From assembly GCA_017524785.1 (NCBI GenBank), contig JAFXUY010000025.1:1-32491 (forward strand): a DNA stretch of 32,491 bases, given 5' to 3'. Shown here one piece after another: positions 1 through 8,449 of the stretch; the stretch's first letter is position 1, and every line of letters begins with the position of its first letter. The notes under the pieces were generated by a model. The model ran no database searches, was not told the origin of the DNA, and saw nothing but the letters and a program-made list of their open reading frames with translations. This DNA is from Bacteroidales bacterium. GTDB lineage: Bacteria > Bacteroidota > Bacteroidia > Bacteroidales > P3. A program made the translations under genes and the position numbers.

Positions 1-186
1 CACGGAGTAGCCGCGGTCGTGCTCGATGTCGCGATAGTCGCTGATGGTGTTCTTGCTGTCCACGGAGCCACGACGGTTGATGAGGCCGCCGCAGAAAGCC
101 ATAGCTTCAGCCATAGAGGTCTTGCCGGATTTGGCGCCGCCAACGAGGGCGATGTTGCGGATGTCCTGTGTCTGATAAATTTTCAT
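1..186 (-). CDS. EF-G-like translational GTPase, N-terminal part (runs off window)
   Basis: Sixty-two codons are visible, from ATG at 186-184 to the window edge; the rest lies outside. The protein opens with MKIYQTQDIRNIALVGGAKS and continues GKTSMAEA, so the P-loop reads GGAKSGKT. It is followed by a region containing RRGSVDSKNTISDYRDIEHDRGYSV, the switch I area of the EF-G/TetM class. Bacteroidota commonly carry such a second EF-G-like protein beside canonical FusA, with the same KxYQTxxIRNIAL opening; the precise role of that paralogue is not settled and could be ribosome rescue or stress related. The assignment as an EF-G-family GTPase is firm, the paralogue assignment is from memory of the family. 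A -7 box on this strand lies about 90 bases upstream. Confidence 0.8.
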   Translation of the reverse strand, partial: MKIYQTQDIRNIALVGGAKSGKTSMAEAMAFCGGLINRRGSVDSKNTISDYRDIEHDRGYSV

Positions 187-276
187 TGTTGTTATTATTT
201 TATTTTATTTTTATTTCGTTCATTGTTAAGACATTCCATGCCTTCGACGGGCTGTCGGAGGCACGAAACGTGGCGG

Positions 277-284
277 CAAAGATA
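277..284 (-). promoter_or_regulatory. Bacteroidota -7 box for the EF-G-like gene
   Basis: On the minus strand this reads TATCTTTG, a full match to TAnnTTTG. No good -33 TTTG is visible at the expected spacing. It would give a leader of roughly 85 bases for the EF-G-like gene, and separates that gene transcriptionally from the 1112-residue protein gene upstream. Confidence 0.5.
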
Positions 285-323
285 CGAATAATTTTGAAAC
301 TGAGGGAGAAAATATTAGAAAAA

Positions 324-3300
324 TCAGTCTTTGAGTATCACTTTGGTGTTGCCCTCGACTGCGCCCTCGTTGCCACCGCCGAAGACGTTGCCGTTGACGG
401 TGGTTTCGTCCTGCAGGATGACCTGCACGTCGACATCGCCGTTAACAGCGCTCTCCTCACCGCCGCCGAAGACGCTACCCGTCACGGTGGTATTACCCTT
501 GAGGGTGAGCGTTATGTTGCCGTTGACGCTGCCGAGGGAGTTCAAGTCGACAGTGGTATGGACATAGTTCGTGTCATTGCTCACACTAATATTAGTTGTA
601 TTGTTGCTGAGCGAATTGACGTGTTTCCAATGGAACTCCGTGGTGCCCGACACTTCGCCGGGCTCGAACATGCCGGAATACTTGTTGTAGGATGGCACCT
701 TGTAGCCGCCGTTTCCGTCGCTTGCGAAGCCTTCATTCCTCACCTGCAGGGTGGGCAGTGTGGCCGAGAAACCGGCGCCATAGACGTCGCCGTTGACCGT
801 GCAGCTGTCGAGAACGGAGGTGGCAGAGCCAGCAACGCTGCCGAGGCTGCCTCCGCCGTAGAAGTTGCCGTTGATAGTGCACTTCTTCAGGGTTGACACC
901 ACGTCGTTGCACTGTGCCAGCGAGAAGGAGGCGAACTTGACGAAGAATCGGCCGCCGGTAGTTCCACTGGTCCACACGAAGAACTCGTAGTCGAAGTCGG
1001 TTGCTACGCCAATGCCTTTCTTACCGTAGTTTTTGCCGCTATCATAAGAAGCATTGGTGCTTGTGCCATCAAAGTACTTTCCACGGTCGCCAGAGTTGTC
1101 GGATTTATAGTATTTCTCTTGCCATGAAGAAAATTCGACGGTTGATTTGTCATAGTATTTCACTTTCGAGATGGCCGTGCCGCCGAATCCTGCGCCGAAG
1201 AACTTGCCGAAGGTGCACCCCGTGGCGGTGGTGGTGACGGTCTTGCCGCTCTGCATGTCGCCGAATTTGGGTCCGCCGCAGTAGGTGCCCACATGGCTGT
1301 TGGTGATGTCGACGGTGATATTGCCTTTGATGGGCTTGCCCGAGTTGATGCCGCCGCCGTAGAAGTTCTCGATGTCGGCATTGTATATCTGCCACCGCAC
1401 GTTGCCGCCTATCTGCTCCTGTCCGGCACCGGCAGCCTCGATGAAGTGGCCGCCGCTGACATAGCACTCGGCATCATCGTTCTTGACAGTGGCGTTGGGG
1501 ACATATGTTCCCGTGAGGTAGAACCCCTTGTAGTCGCCTCCCGTCACCGAGATGGGGATATGCGTGGTGGCACTGCTGCCGTCGCTATGGGTGCCGTTGG
1601 CAAAGTCTTTAAACCAGGCATTGCCGCCCACAAGGAGGTAGGTGGTGTTCTTTACCTCGCTGGTTTTCGTCGAGGTGAACTGGTCGAACACGCCACCCAG
1701 CAGTATGATGGGTGCCGGTGCCGTCTTGGTGGTGTTCTCGTATTCGAACTGTGAGAAGTAGATCAGGCTGGTGTTGGTGATTTCGAACCAGCTGCTGGCG
1801 TTGAAAACACTCGCGTTGAGCACCGTGCCCGAGCCGTTGGGCTTCTGCGCCTGCGCCGTGCCTGGTATGTTCAGGAAGTCGAACCTGATGGGGCACACCT
1901 TGCTTCGGTTGTTGTCGTGGTATATCAGGCTGTAGTCGGGCTCGTGGTCGTTGTCGAGGTCGACCGACATCAGGGTGAAGGGCGTGCTGCCGTTGAATGG
2001 AGCCTTGTTGTAAATGATGGTCTGATGGAAGTTGCCCACGAGCACGACGGCGTTGTCGTAGACTGTCGTTCCTTTGGTGGCTATGGTGCCGAGGGCATCG
2101 TTGACCGTGTACTTTACGCTCACGCCGTTGAAGGATGTGGTGCTCTCCACCTGATTGCCGAAGGCAGTTACATCCTCGCGTGTATAGTCGGATTTGAACA
2201 CCACGTCGTAGTACTGGTCGGCGAGGAAGGATGCATAGCCCCAGTAGGGTTCGATGGTTATGGTGTCGACGCCGTAGGGCACGTCGTAGTAGGCGCCCTG
2301 CGCGAAGACGCGGCCGCTGACCGAATACTTGTCCTTGTCGGTGCAGTTGCGGTCGGCGAAGTTGTAGCCGCCCCAGCTGTCGGAAGCGGTATAGGTGCCT
2401 GCCGTGCCGCCGGAGAAGGCCGTTATCTTCCAGCCCGTCACCACGCGTCCGCCGGTGTAGTTGCCTGTGCCTATGTCGTTGTAGTAGGGCAGCTGCACCT
2501 TGTCGTAGTTGTAGTTGAAGCGGTCGCCGTCCATGTCGGTGCGCGTAAGCGTCAGTGTGTCCGTTGTTATGCTGGCGCCCGTGGGCCATGTCTGGCCGCC
2601 ATCGGTCTGTGCCTTGTTAATTGTCACTATTAGTGTCTTCCCCAGCTTGCCGCCGTGATTGCGGCCCACGTCAGTGCTGTCGGGGGCGTTGGCGAAGTCG
2701 GGGTTGATGATGGAGGGGTAGTAGCCCTGGGCCTTGAGGATGGGGTAGGGTTTGGGGTTGGCTATGGTGCGGTCGGCGGTCTCGAGCACCCATTTGAGCA
2801 TCTGGCCGCCGTCGTCCACCGAGCCGGTGGCATACCAGGCTGCCAACTTCTTGTTGCTGTTGAGCAGCAGGCGGTAGAACTCGAAGCGCTTGAGGTAGCG
2901 CTCCTCCACGGCTAGGGCACAGTTGTAGTAATTGTTGTTGTTGACCTTTTTGGTTACCAGTTCGTCGTAGGCGTAGTAGTTGAAGGTGGTCAGTCCGCCG
3001 CTGTTGAGGTTGTTGATGTTCTGTCCTCCGTAGACGGGCGAGATGGCGGAGCCGCCGGTGATGTCGCCGTAGAACATGCAGTTCATCACCATGGTGCCGG
3101 TGGTGACGGTGGCGGCGGTGGTGGCCACGTTGTTGCGACCCACGATGCCGCCAACAGTGCTGCCGCCGGTGATGGTGGCGTAGCTGTAGCAGTTGATGAC
3201 GCGGGCGTTGCCAGCGAGTAGGCCCACGAGGCCACCGGTGTAGCCTGTGCCGCCGACTTCTCCGTCGAGGATGCCTACGTTGTAGATGCGTGCCGCGACG

Positions 3301-3662
3301 TTGGCCGTGCAGGCCACGGCGCCGGTGTTGCCGCTATGGCCGCTGATGGCAACGCCCTCAAGCACAAGGTTTTTAACTGTGCCTGTGAGGGTTGTGAAGA
3401 GTGGGGCCGTGAGGCCGCTGATGCGGTAGGGCATGTGGGTCGAGGGGTCGATGGCAGCCTCGAGGGTGCCGTTGAAGGTGCTGACGCCGGGGGTGCCGCC
3501 AGAGATGTCGGCAGCGATGCGGTAGTGTGCGTCGGCGTCGGTAATGCTGGAGAGTGAGGTGATGTCGGTCTGCGCAGTGGTTGTCAGGGGTAGGAGTAGA
3601 CAAAGCAGGGTGAAAAAAAGTCCTGTCGCGAAGGTTTGTTTAGCTTTTTCTTTTAAGTACAT
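324..3662 (-). CDS. Large secreted GLUG-motif surface protein (1112 aa)
   Basis: The protein starts with a lysine-rich n-region and a hydrophobic stretch (about residues 12-30) ending TTTAQ, a signal peptide. Residues about 90-185 carry GLUG-like beta repeats (for example GYTGGLVGLLAGNARVINCY). The long middle is rich in Gly, Thr, Asn and Tyr. The last 150 residues contain repeats of the type GNVFGGGNEGAVEGNTKV, which suggests a right-handed beta-helix or similar repetitive fold. Such large exported proteins are common in Bacteroidales and are presumed adhesins or surface fibres; no enzyme motif is visible. There is no recognisable T9SS sorting domain, and the gene ends in a TGA directly after one such repeat, so the export route past the periplasm is unclear. 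Start chosen at the only ATG before the signal peptide. Confidence 0.75.
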   Translation of the reverse strand: MYLKEKAKQTFATGLFFTLLCLLLPLTTTAQTDITSLSSITDADAHYRIAADISGGTPGVSTFNGTLEAAIDPSTHMPYRISGLTAPLFTTLTGTVKNLVLEGVAISGHSGNTGAVACTANVAARIYNVGILDGEVGGTGYTGGLVGLLAGNARVINCYSYATITGGSTVGGIVGRNNVATTAATVTTGTMVMNCMFYGDITGGSAISPVYGGQNINNLNSGGLTTFNYYAYDELVTKKVNNNNYYNCALAVEERYLKRFEFYRLLLNSNKKLAAWYATGSVDDGGQMLKWVLETADRTIANPKPYPILKAQGYYPSIINPDFANAPDSTDVGRNHGGKLGKTLIVTINKAQTDGGQTWPTGASITTDTLTLTRTDMDGDRFNYNYDKVQLPYYNDIGTGNYTGGRVVTGWKITAFSGGTAGTYTASDSWGGYNFADRNCTDKDKYSVSGRVFAQGAYYDVPYGVDTITIEPYWGYASFLADQYYDVVFKSDYTREDVTAFGNQVESTTSFNGVSVKYTVNDALGTIATKGTTVYDNAVVLVGNFHQTIIYNKAPFNGSTPFTLMSVDLDNDHEPDYSLIYHDNNRSKVCPIRFDFLNIPGTAQAQKPNGSGTVLNASVFNASSWFEITNTSLIYFSQFEYENTTKTAPAPIILLGGVFDQFTSTKTSEVKNTTYLLVGGNAWFKDFANGTHSDGSSATTHIPISVTGGDYKGFYLTGTYVPNATVKNDDAECYVSGGHFIEAAGAGQEQIGGNVRWQIYNADIENFYGGGINSGKPIKGNITVDITNSHVGTYCGGPKFGDMQSGKTVTTTATGCTFGKFFGAGFGGTAISKVKYYDKSTVEFSSWQEKYYKSDNSGDRGKYFDGTSTNASYDSGKNYGKKGIGVATDFDYEFFVWTSGTTGGRFFVKFASFSLAQCNDVVSTLKKCTINGNFYGGGSLGSVAGSATSVLDSCTVNGDVYGAGFSATLPTLQVRNEGFASDGNGGYKVPSYNKYSGMFEPGEVSGTTEFHWKHVNSLSNNTTNISVSNDTNYVHTTVDLNSLGSVNGNITLTLKGNTTVTGSVFGGGEESAVNGDVDVQVILQDETTVNGNVFGGGNEGAVEGNTKVILKD

Positions 3663-3746
3663 CTGTTCTCTCTTTCGATATAACCGACTGTATGATATAT
3701 AGTTTCCGCTGTTTACGGCAGCGTGGTTAACAATCTTTCAAAAGTG

Positions 3747-3754
3747 CAAATATA
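3747..3754 (-). promoter_or_regulatory. Bacteroidota -7 box for the GLUG-protein gene
   Basis: The minus strand reads TATATTTG, matching TAnnTTTG exactly, about 85 bases before the start codon of the 1112-residue protein. The -33 side shows no clear TTTG, so strength is uncertain. Confidence 0.5.
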
Positions 3755-3842
3755 CATATATTTTCACACATAGCGCGATTTTTATTTATTTCCCTTCATG
3801 CAAGCAGTGAACTTTAGGGTGGCATGCCCGTATAGGGTGGCG

Positions 3843-3875
3843 GTTGAACAGGCGATAAGCCGGGGATGAGCCGGT
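3843..3875. repeat. Three degenerate 11-bp tandem units
   Basis: Consecutive 11-mers read GTTGAACAGGC, GATAAGCCGGG and GATGAGCCGGT. They share the pattern GATgA..CGG with the perfect 11-bp array at 23312-23361 and the units at 3942-3996. Confidence 0.5.
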
Positions 3876-3908
3876 GTGAAAAAGTTGCGAAAGACATATT
3901 ATTGCCTA

Positions 3909-3924
3909 ATGTTAAATTTAACAT
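3909..3924. promoter_or_regulatory. 16-bp perfect palindrome, possible operator
   Basis: The sequence ATGTTAAATTTAACAT is its own reverse complement. A second short palindrome, TACTCGAGTA, follows at 3929-3938. It sits in the divergent intergenic region, so binding by a dimeric regulator is possible, but no regulator gene is nearby. Confidence 0.3.
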
Positions 3925-3941
3925 CTCCTACTCGAGTAAGT

Positions 3942-3996
3942 GTTGATAAGGCGATGACATGGGCATGAGTAGGAGTTGATAAGGAGATGGTGCTGT
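3942..3996. repeat. Degenerate 11-bp tandem units
   Basis: In 11-base steps from 3942 the units read GTTGATAAGGC, GATGACATGGG, CATGAGTAGGA, GTTGATAAGGA, then GATGGTGCTGT as decay. The exact 10-mer GTTGATAAGG recurs 33 bases (three units) apart, which supports an 11-base period. Confidence 0.5.
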
Positions 3997-4226
3997 GTCA
4001 TAGGCACTTATATGTTCGTTTGTCGGCTATTGCACACTGATAGTGAGAGTTATATGCAAAATTTTCGCTGTAACTCATTGATTATCATTGCGAGCTTGGA
4101 ACATGAAAATTTGATGAATTTTAATAATTTTTATGTTAATGCCAATTTGCCGTTTTAACAAAAACGCGGTGCATTTTTTTGACGGCAATATAATAATTCG
4201 CGCAATTCCGCGTTGTTGTCATTGTT

Positions 4227-5744
4227 ATGGGAGTAATAGCACGACAGAGCATCCGTGGGGCCTTGGCCAACTACCTGGGGGTGGCAATAGGGTTTGTCAC
4301 CACGTTCTTCGTCGTCACGCGGTTTCTGACCACCGAGGAGGTGGGGCTGACGCGCGTGATGGTCGATGCGGCGATGCTCTTTTCGGCTATAGCACAGCTG
4401 GGCAGCAACTCGTCGCTGATCCGTTTCTTCCCGCATTTCCGCGACAACAGGGCGCATCACGGCATCTTCGGCCTCAGCCTGTTGGTGCCGTTGGCGGGTT
4501 TCACGCTGGTGGCGCTGGCCTTCCTGGTGTTCCACGATCAGCTGCTCGAACTCTACAGCGAGCGGTCGGCCTTGCTCACCGACTACTTCTACATGCTGCC
4601 GATGCTCACCTTCTTTGCGCTCTACACCACGGTGTTCGAGACCGGCGCCAGCGTGCTGATGCGCATCACGGTGCCCAAGATGGTGCGCGAGGTGGGCATC
4701 CGTGTGTTCAACCTTGCGGCCTACCTGCTCTACGGCTACCACGTCATCTCGCTCGATGTCTTCGTGTGGTTGTTCTGCGGCAGCTATGGGCTGGCCATGC
4801 TGCTCAACATGTTCTACCTCTACCGCATCAGCGGCTTGCCGCTTGCGGCATGGCTGCACATCGACTGGCGCTTCGTGGCCGACGGCGGCCGCTGGCGCGA
4901 CATGCTGCGCTACACGCTCTTTATGACCGCCACAGTGCTGGCTGGCAACATACCGCTGATGAGCTCGCTCTTCCTCGGCGCCAAGGCAGGCCTGGCGGTG
5001 ACGGGTGTCTACACCATAGCTTTCTTCATTGCCAACGTGGTCGAGGTGCCCTACCGTTCGCTGGGCGCCATCTCGCGGCCTGTGGTGTCGGCCGCCGTGA
5101 AGGATGGCGACTGGGCCGAGGTGAACAGGCTGTGCCGCCAGGTGAGCCTGCACCAGCTGCTGGTGAGCCTGCTGATATTCTATGTGATATGGATCAACCT
5201 CGACGCGCTCTTCGCCGTCATACCCAACGGCGCCGACTATCGCGGCGGCGCGGGTGTGGTGCTCATCCTGGGCCTTGCCAAGGTGATGAACTCGTCGCTT
5301 TCGATAGGTACCGACGTGCTCAACTACTCGCGCTGGTACCGCTGGTCGCTGCCGCTGATAGGTGTGCTGACGCTGAGCGCCATAGTGCTCAACGGGGTGC
5401 TTATAGAGCTGTGGGACATCAACGGCGCCGCAGCGGCGACGCTGGTGAGCTATGGCATCTACTTCGTGCTGTTGCTGTCGCTGCTGTGGTGGCGGCTGAA
5501 GGTGTGCCTCTTCTCCGTTGCCCAGCTCAAGGTTGTAGTCGTGGTGCTGGTGGCCCTGGGGCTCAACAGGCTGTGGGCCTTGTGGGTGGCGCCGTGGCTT
5601 ATGGGCCTGTGGCCCGGCATGGGCGGCCTGCTGACCGACGCCGCGCTGAAGACGTTGCTGCTCGGCGGCGCCGTGGCGGCGGCGGTGCTGGCGTGGAGGG
5701 TGTCGCCGACGGTGAACGCGATGGTGCTCAAGAGTAAAAAATAA
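4227..5744 (+). CDS. Polysaccharide/oligosaccharide flippase (MOP superfamily, Wzx-like)
   Basis: This 505-residue protein is hydrophobic throughout, with about 12-14 predicted membrane helices. It has the typical Wzx-type opening (GALANYLGVAIGFVTTFFVVTRFLTTEEVGL) in which a first helix is followed by a short loop and the 'vGl.rv' turn of the polysaccharide-biosynthesis flippase family. The usual role is to move lipid-linked oligosaccharide across the inner membrane for capsule, LPS or glycan assembly. The substrate cannot be told because no glycosyltransferases are in the window. The gene ends only 6 bases before the ATG of the T9SS type B protein, so the two are probably co-transcribed. Length is normal for the family. 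The overlapping long frames in the other phases are by-products of the high GC content. Confidence 0.85.
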   Translation: MGVIARQSIRGALANYLGVAIGFVTTFFVVTRFLTTEEVGLTRVMVDAAMLFSAIAQLGSNSSLIRFFPHFRDNRAHHGIFGLSLLVPLAGFTLVALAFLVFHDQLLELYSERSALLTDYFYMLPMLTFFALYTTVFETGASVLMRITVPKMVREVGIRVFNLAAYLLYGYHVISLDVFVWLFCGSYGLAMLLNMFYLYRISGLPLAAWLHIDWRFVADGGRWRDMLRYTLFMTATVLAGNIPLMSSLFLGAKAGLAVTGVYTIAFFIANVVEVPYRSLGAISRPVVSAAVKDGDWAEVNRLCRQVSLHQLLVSLLIFYVIWINLDALFAVIPNGADYRGGAGVVLILGLAKVMNSSLSIGTDVLNYSRWYRWSLPLIGVLTLSAIVLNGVLIELWDINGAAAATLVSYGIYFVLLLSLLWWRLKVCLFSVAQLKVVVVVLVALGLNRLWALWVAPWLMGLWPGMGGLLTDAALKTLLLGGAVAAAVLAWRVSPTVNAMVLKSKK

Positions 5745-5750
5745 TGGGTG

Positions 5751-8321
5751 ATGAAGAGGGTGTTGCTGATACTAATGGCAGTGCTCGCTGGCTTCTTGGC
5801 AAACGGGCAGGGAGGCAACAGCGCCGACTGTCCCGGCTTCCGCAACCCTACGTCGTTTGTCACCAACAACCCGCAGTATTACTGGATAGGCCGTGTGGGC
5901 GAACGTGTATATACCCAGTATGACCAAAATGACACCACCACCGGCTACCGCATAAGAAGCACCTGTATCAATGCCACCGACATACCGGCGTCGCAAATTA
6001 CAAGCACTATCTATTACTCTGGTCAGGACAACACTATTACAAATTGCGGGCACAACTTCTTCGACGCCAACGATGCCCGTTTCCAGATAATTGGCCCATC
6101 GCTCGCCGGCATAGACCAATACACCGTGAGCTATCCCGGTAGCGGCATGCAGCGCATACCGCCGGGCTACACCACCAGCATACGCTTGGGCGACATGCGT
6201 TCGACTGGATTTGCACACGCCGACACAGGTGCCGCGTATGATCCTACAATACCCGGAAACCGCAGCAGCGAGGCGCTGTTCTACACCATGTATGTGACGC
6301 CATTCAATGCACTGCTCATCATCAACTATGCCGTGGTGGCGCGTCGCTACGACCACGATGCCTACGACGCCGGCGAATTCCTGATTCGCGTGGTGCGGCA
6401 GGATACCAATGGCAACTGGCCCAATGCGCCCATCAACGACTCGCTGTGGTACAAAGTGTCGGCCCCGCACCACACAGGTACCGTGACAGCCCCGTGGATG
6501 GAAGGCCTGCAGAACGACAGTTGGCCCTGCATGTATGTCTACAAGCCCTGGGCGCGTGTGGCCATAAGCCTGAGCGACTATATCTACGAGAACGTGCGGA
6601 TAGAGATGTACACCTCGGACTGCATCTACAATGCCGACCCGCTGTATGCCTATATCAGTGGCGACTATCAGTCCATGACCCTCTTCCCCACAGGCTGCCC
6701 AGACCCCAACTCCGAGGCCCTCGACACCATCGTCGCCCCCGAGGGCATGCTGAGCTACGAATGGTATGTGACAACCAACGGCGCCGTGCAGAACGTCTAC
6801 AGTCCCGACCAGATAGCCGCTGCCAACTTCCGCTTGGTGCAAGCGGCATCGACCAGCAACCGCTACACGCCGCGCCTCGACGATTTCAGGCTTACCGAAG
6901 GCCCCGATGCCGGCGACACCGCCTCGATACAGACCTTCCGCTGCGTGATGACATCGGCCCTCGACCCAGCCAAGCCCATGCACTCGAGGGTGTATGTGAA
7001 CCTCAAGAACCGCCGCCCCATAGTGAAGTATCACTGGACCAACGACTGCAACGGCGGGGTCGAGTTCTTCAACGAGAGCTACACCTCGCTGCTGAACGGC
7101 ATGGACGAAAATGCCACCTATTGGGTGATATATGCCGACACGCTGCACACCATGCCCCTCGACACCCTGTGGGGCGACACGGCATCCTATACTTTCCCTG
7201 TTGGAGGACGCTACGGCGTGCGGCTCTATTGCGCCACGGCGCCCGACGACGACGGCCCCAGCTGTGGCGTGGCCCGGAGTTTTGTGTGTACCGTATCTAC
7301 GGCACCTCCTGTGGGCTTCACTGTGCAGGGAACCGTGCACTGCGACGGCGACCGCGTGGTGTTTGTGTGCAACGCCGGATGCAACCTCTCCAAGCAGTGG
7401 ACGGTGGACGACAGTACCTACGCCTCGACCGACGGCGAGCCCCTCAACGTGCTGGGCGTGAACCTGGCGAAAGGGACTCATATAGTTACACTGACGACGA
7501 TGAGCGACGAAGGATGCGTCAACAGCTACAGCGACACGGTGCTGGTCTACGGCGCACCCGAGGTGAGCATCGGCGGCGACAGGGCCGAGATATGCCTTGG
7601 CGACAGCGTGACGGTGACAGCCGTTGGCAACGGCGACGAATACACTTGGAGTTCGTCGCCCGAAGACACTGCGCTGGCTTCGCAGCAAGGGCAGTCGACG
7701 CTGGTGCTCAGTCCGCGGCAGACGACAGTATACAGGCTGTTGCCGAGCAGCAGCAACCCCTGCTCCGACGCAAGCTCGACGTTCACCATAAGGGTTATTC
7801 CGCAGCCCGTGGCCGTGGTGCGCGCCTCGCTGCCGTCGGTGAGCGTGGACGAGCATACCGTCAGCTTCACCGATGCCACCACCTATCGCGATGCCACACG
7901 TTGGCGCTACAGCGACGGGACGCTCGACAGCGGCATCACGGTGCGCCACGACTACGACATCGGCGACCTTGACAGCGTGGGCGTGTGGATGGAGAGCTGC
8001 ACCAATGCGGGCTGCTGCGACGACACCACGGTGTGGCTGCCGGTGAAGCAGGTGTGTGTGTGGTTCCCCAACGTGCTTGTGCCGGAGCAGGGCTACAATT
8101 TCAGGATGGTGACAGCTGTATCCCTGACGGGTTACGAGATATACATCTACAACCGCGAGGGCCTGCTTGTGCATCGCGGCGACGACCCTGCCGACACCTG
8201 GGACGGCACCGACCTCGACGGACGGCCCTGCATGCAGGGTGCCTACGTCTACTGGTACCGCTACGCCGACGACCTGGGCGGATGGCACGAAGGGCACGGC
8301 ACGGTGACCCTGCTGCGATAG
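5751..8321 (+). CDS. T9SS type B sorting-domain protein with Ig/PKD-like domains (856 aa)
   Basis: An N-terminal signal peptide (MKRVLLILMAVLAGFLANGQ) is followed by a beta-rich, Cys-containing region with no family I recognise. From about residue 430 come several Ig/PKD-like modules: CNGGVEFFNES and, near residue 610, EICLGDSVTVTAVGNGDEYTW. The last 85 residues form a type B sorting domain (gliding-motility C-terminal type): WFPNVLVPEQGYNF, then YEIYIYNREGLLVHRG, WDGTDLDGRP, GAYVYWYRY and a terminal GTVTLLR. This directs export across the outer membrane by the type IX system and surface attachment. A GTG at 5748 precedes the ATG at 5751; I prefer the ATG. Function is presumably adhesion or motility; nothing catalytic is visible. 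The stop is TAG, relevant to the prfA finding. Confidence 0.85.
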   Translation: MKRVLLILMAVLAGFLANGQGGNSADCPGFRNPTSFVTNNPQYYWIGRVGERVYTQYDQNDTTTGYRIRSTCINATDIPASQITSTIYYSGQDNTITNCGHNFFDANDARFQIIGPSLAGIDQYTVSYPGSGMQRIPPGYTTSIRLGDMRSTGFAHADTGAAYDPTIPGNRSSEALFYTMYVTPFNALLIINYAVVARRYDHDAYDAGEFLIRVVRQDTNGNWPNAPINDSLWYKVSAPHHTGTVTAPWMEGLQNDSWPCMYVYKPWARVAISLSDYIYENVRIEMYTSDCIYNADPLYAYISGDYQSMTLFPTGCPDPNSEALDTIVAPEGMLSYEWYVTTNGAVQNVYSPDQIAAANFRLVQAASTSNRYTPRLDDFRLTEGPDAGDTASIQTFRCVMTSALDPAKPMHSRVYVNLKNRRPIVKYHWTNDCNGGVEFFNESYTSLLNGMDENATYWVIYADTLHTMPLDTLWGDTASYTFPVGGRYGVRLYCATAPDDDGPSCGVARSFVCTVSTAPPVGFTVQGTVHCDGDRVVFVCNAGCNLSKQWTVDDSTYASTDGEPLNVLGVNLAKGTHIVTLTTMSDEGCVNSYSDTVLVYGAPEVSIGGDRAEICLGDSVTVTAVGNGDEYTWSSSPEDTALASQQGQSTLVLSPRQTTVYRLLPSSSNPCSDASSTFTIRVIPQPVAVVRASLPSVSVDEHTVSFTDATTYRDATRWRYSDGTLDSGITVRHDYDIGDLDSVGVWMESCTNAGCCDDTTVWLPVKQVCVWFPNVLVPEQGYNFRMVTAVSLTGYEIYIYNREGLLVHRGDDPADTWDGTDLDGRPCMQGAYVYWYRYADDLGGWHEGHGTVTLLR

Positions 8322-8344
8322 ACGATCGGCTTTTTTAACTTTTT

Positions 8345-8374
8345 TTTGCAAATAAAATTTATTTCGTATATTTG
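8345..8374 (+). promoter_or_regulatory. Promoter of the barrel / giant-protein / Fn3 operon
   Basis: TTTG at 8345-8348 (-33) and TATATTTG at 8367-8374 (-7) are separated by 18 bases, very close to the Bacteroidota sigma-ABfr consensus. Transcription should begin near 8380, leaving about 70 bases of leader before the ATG at 8450. T-tracts immediately upstream (8331-8347) might also serve the end of the preceding gene, but I see no strong stem there. Confidence 0.75.
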
Positions 8375-8449
8375 CATCAAGCAACAGTGTACACATAAAA
8401 GTGTATGCTGTGCGGCTATTAAACGATATATCAACTAATTGGCAACTAA

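Larger units (their letters stand above)
3663..4226. other. Divergent intergenic region, palindrome- and repeat-rich
   Basis: This gap lies between the divergent GLUG-protein and flippase genes. The GLUG-side promoter (3747-3754), two runs of degenerate 11-bp repeats (3843-3875 and 3942-3996) and a 16-bp perfect palindrome (3909-3924) are listed separately. The part from about 4020 to 4226 is AT-rich; I could not find a convincing TAnnTTTG box with a -33 element for the flippase. The short open frame at 3976-4158 has no family resemblance and its composition is that of spacer DNA. Confidence 0.6.

Noticed and set aside
3976..4158. A 60-codon frame before the flippase
   Set aside because: It starts inside an 11-base repeat run, is AT-rich spacer in composition and shows no family resemblance.
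4133..5737. A 534-codon frame overlapping the flippase gene in another phase
   Set aside because: It is Arg/His/Gly/Ala-rich without hydrophobic pattern; the 4227-5744 frame has the full set of membrane helices of the flippase family.
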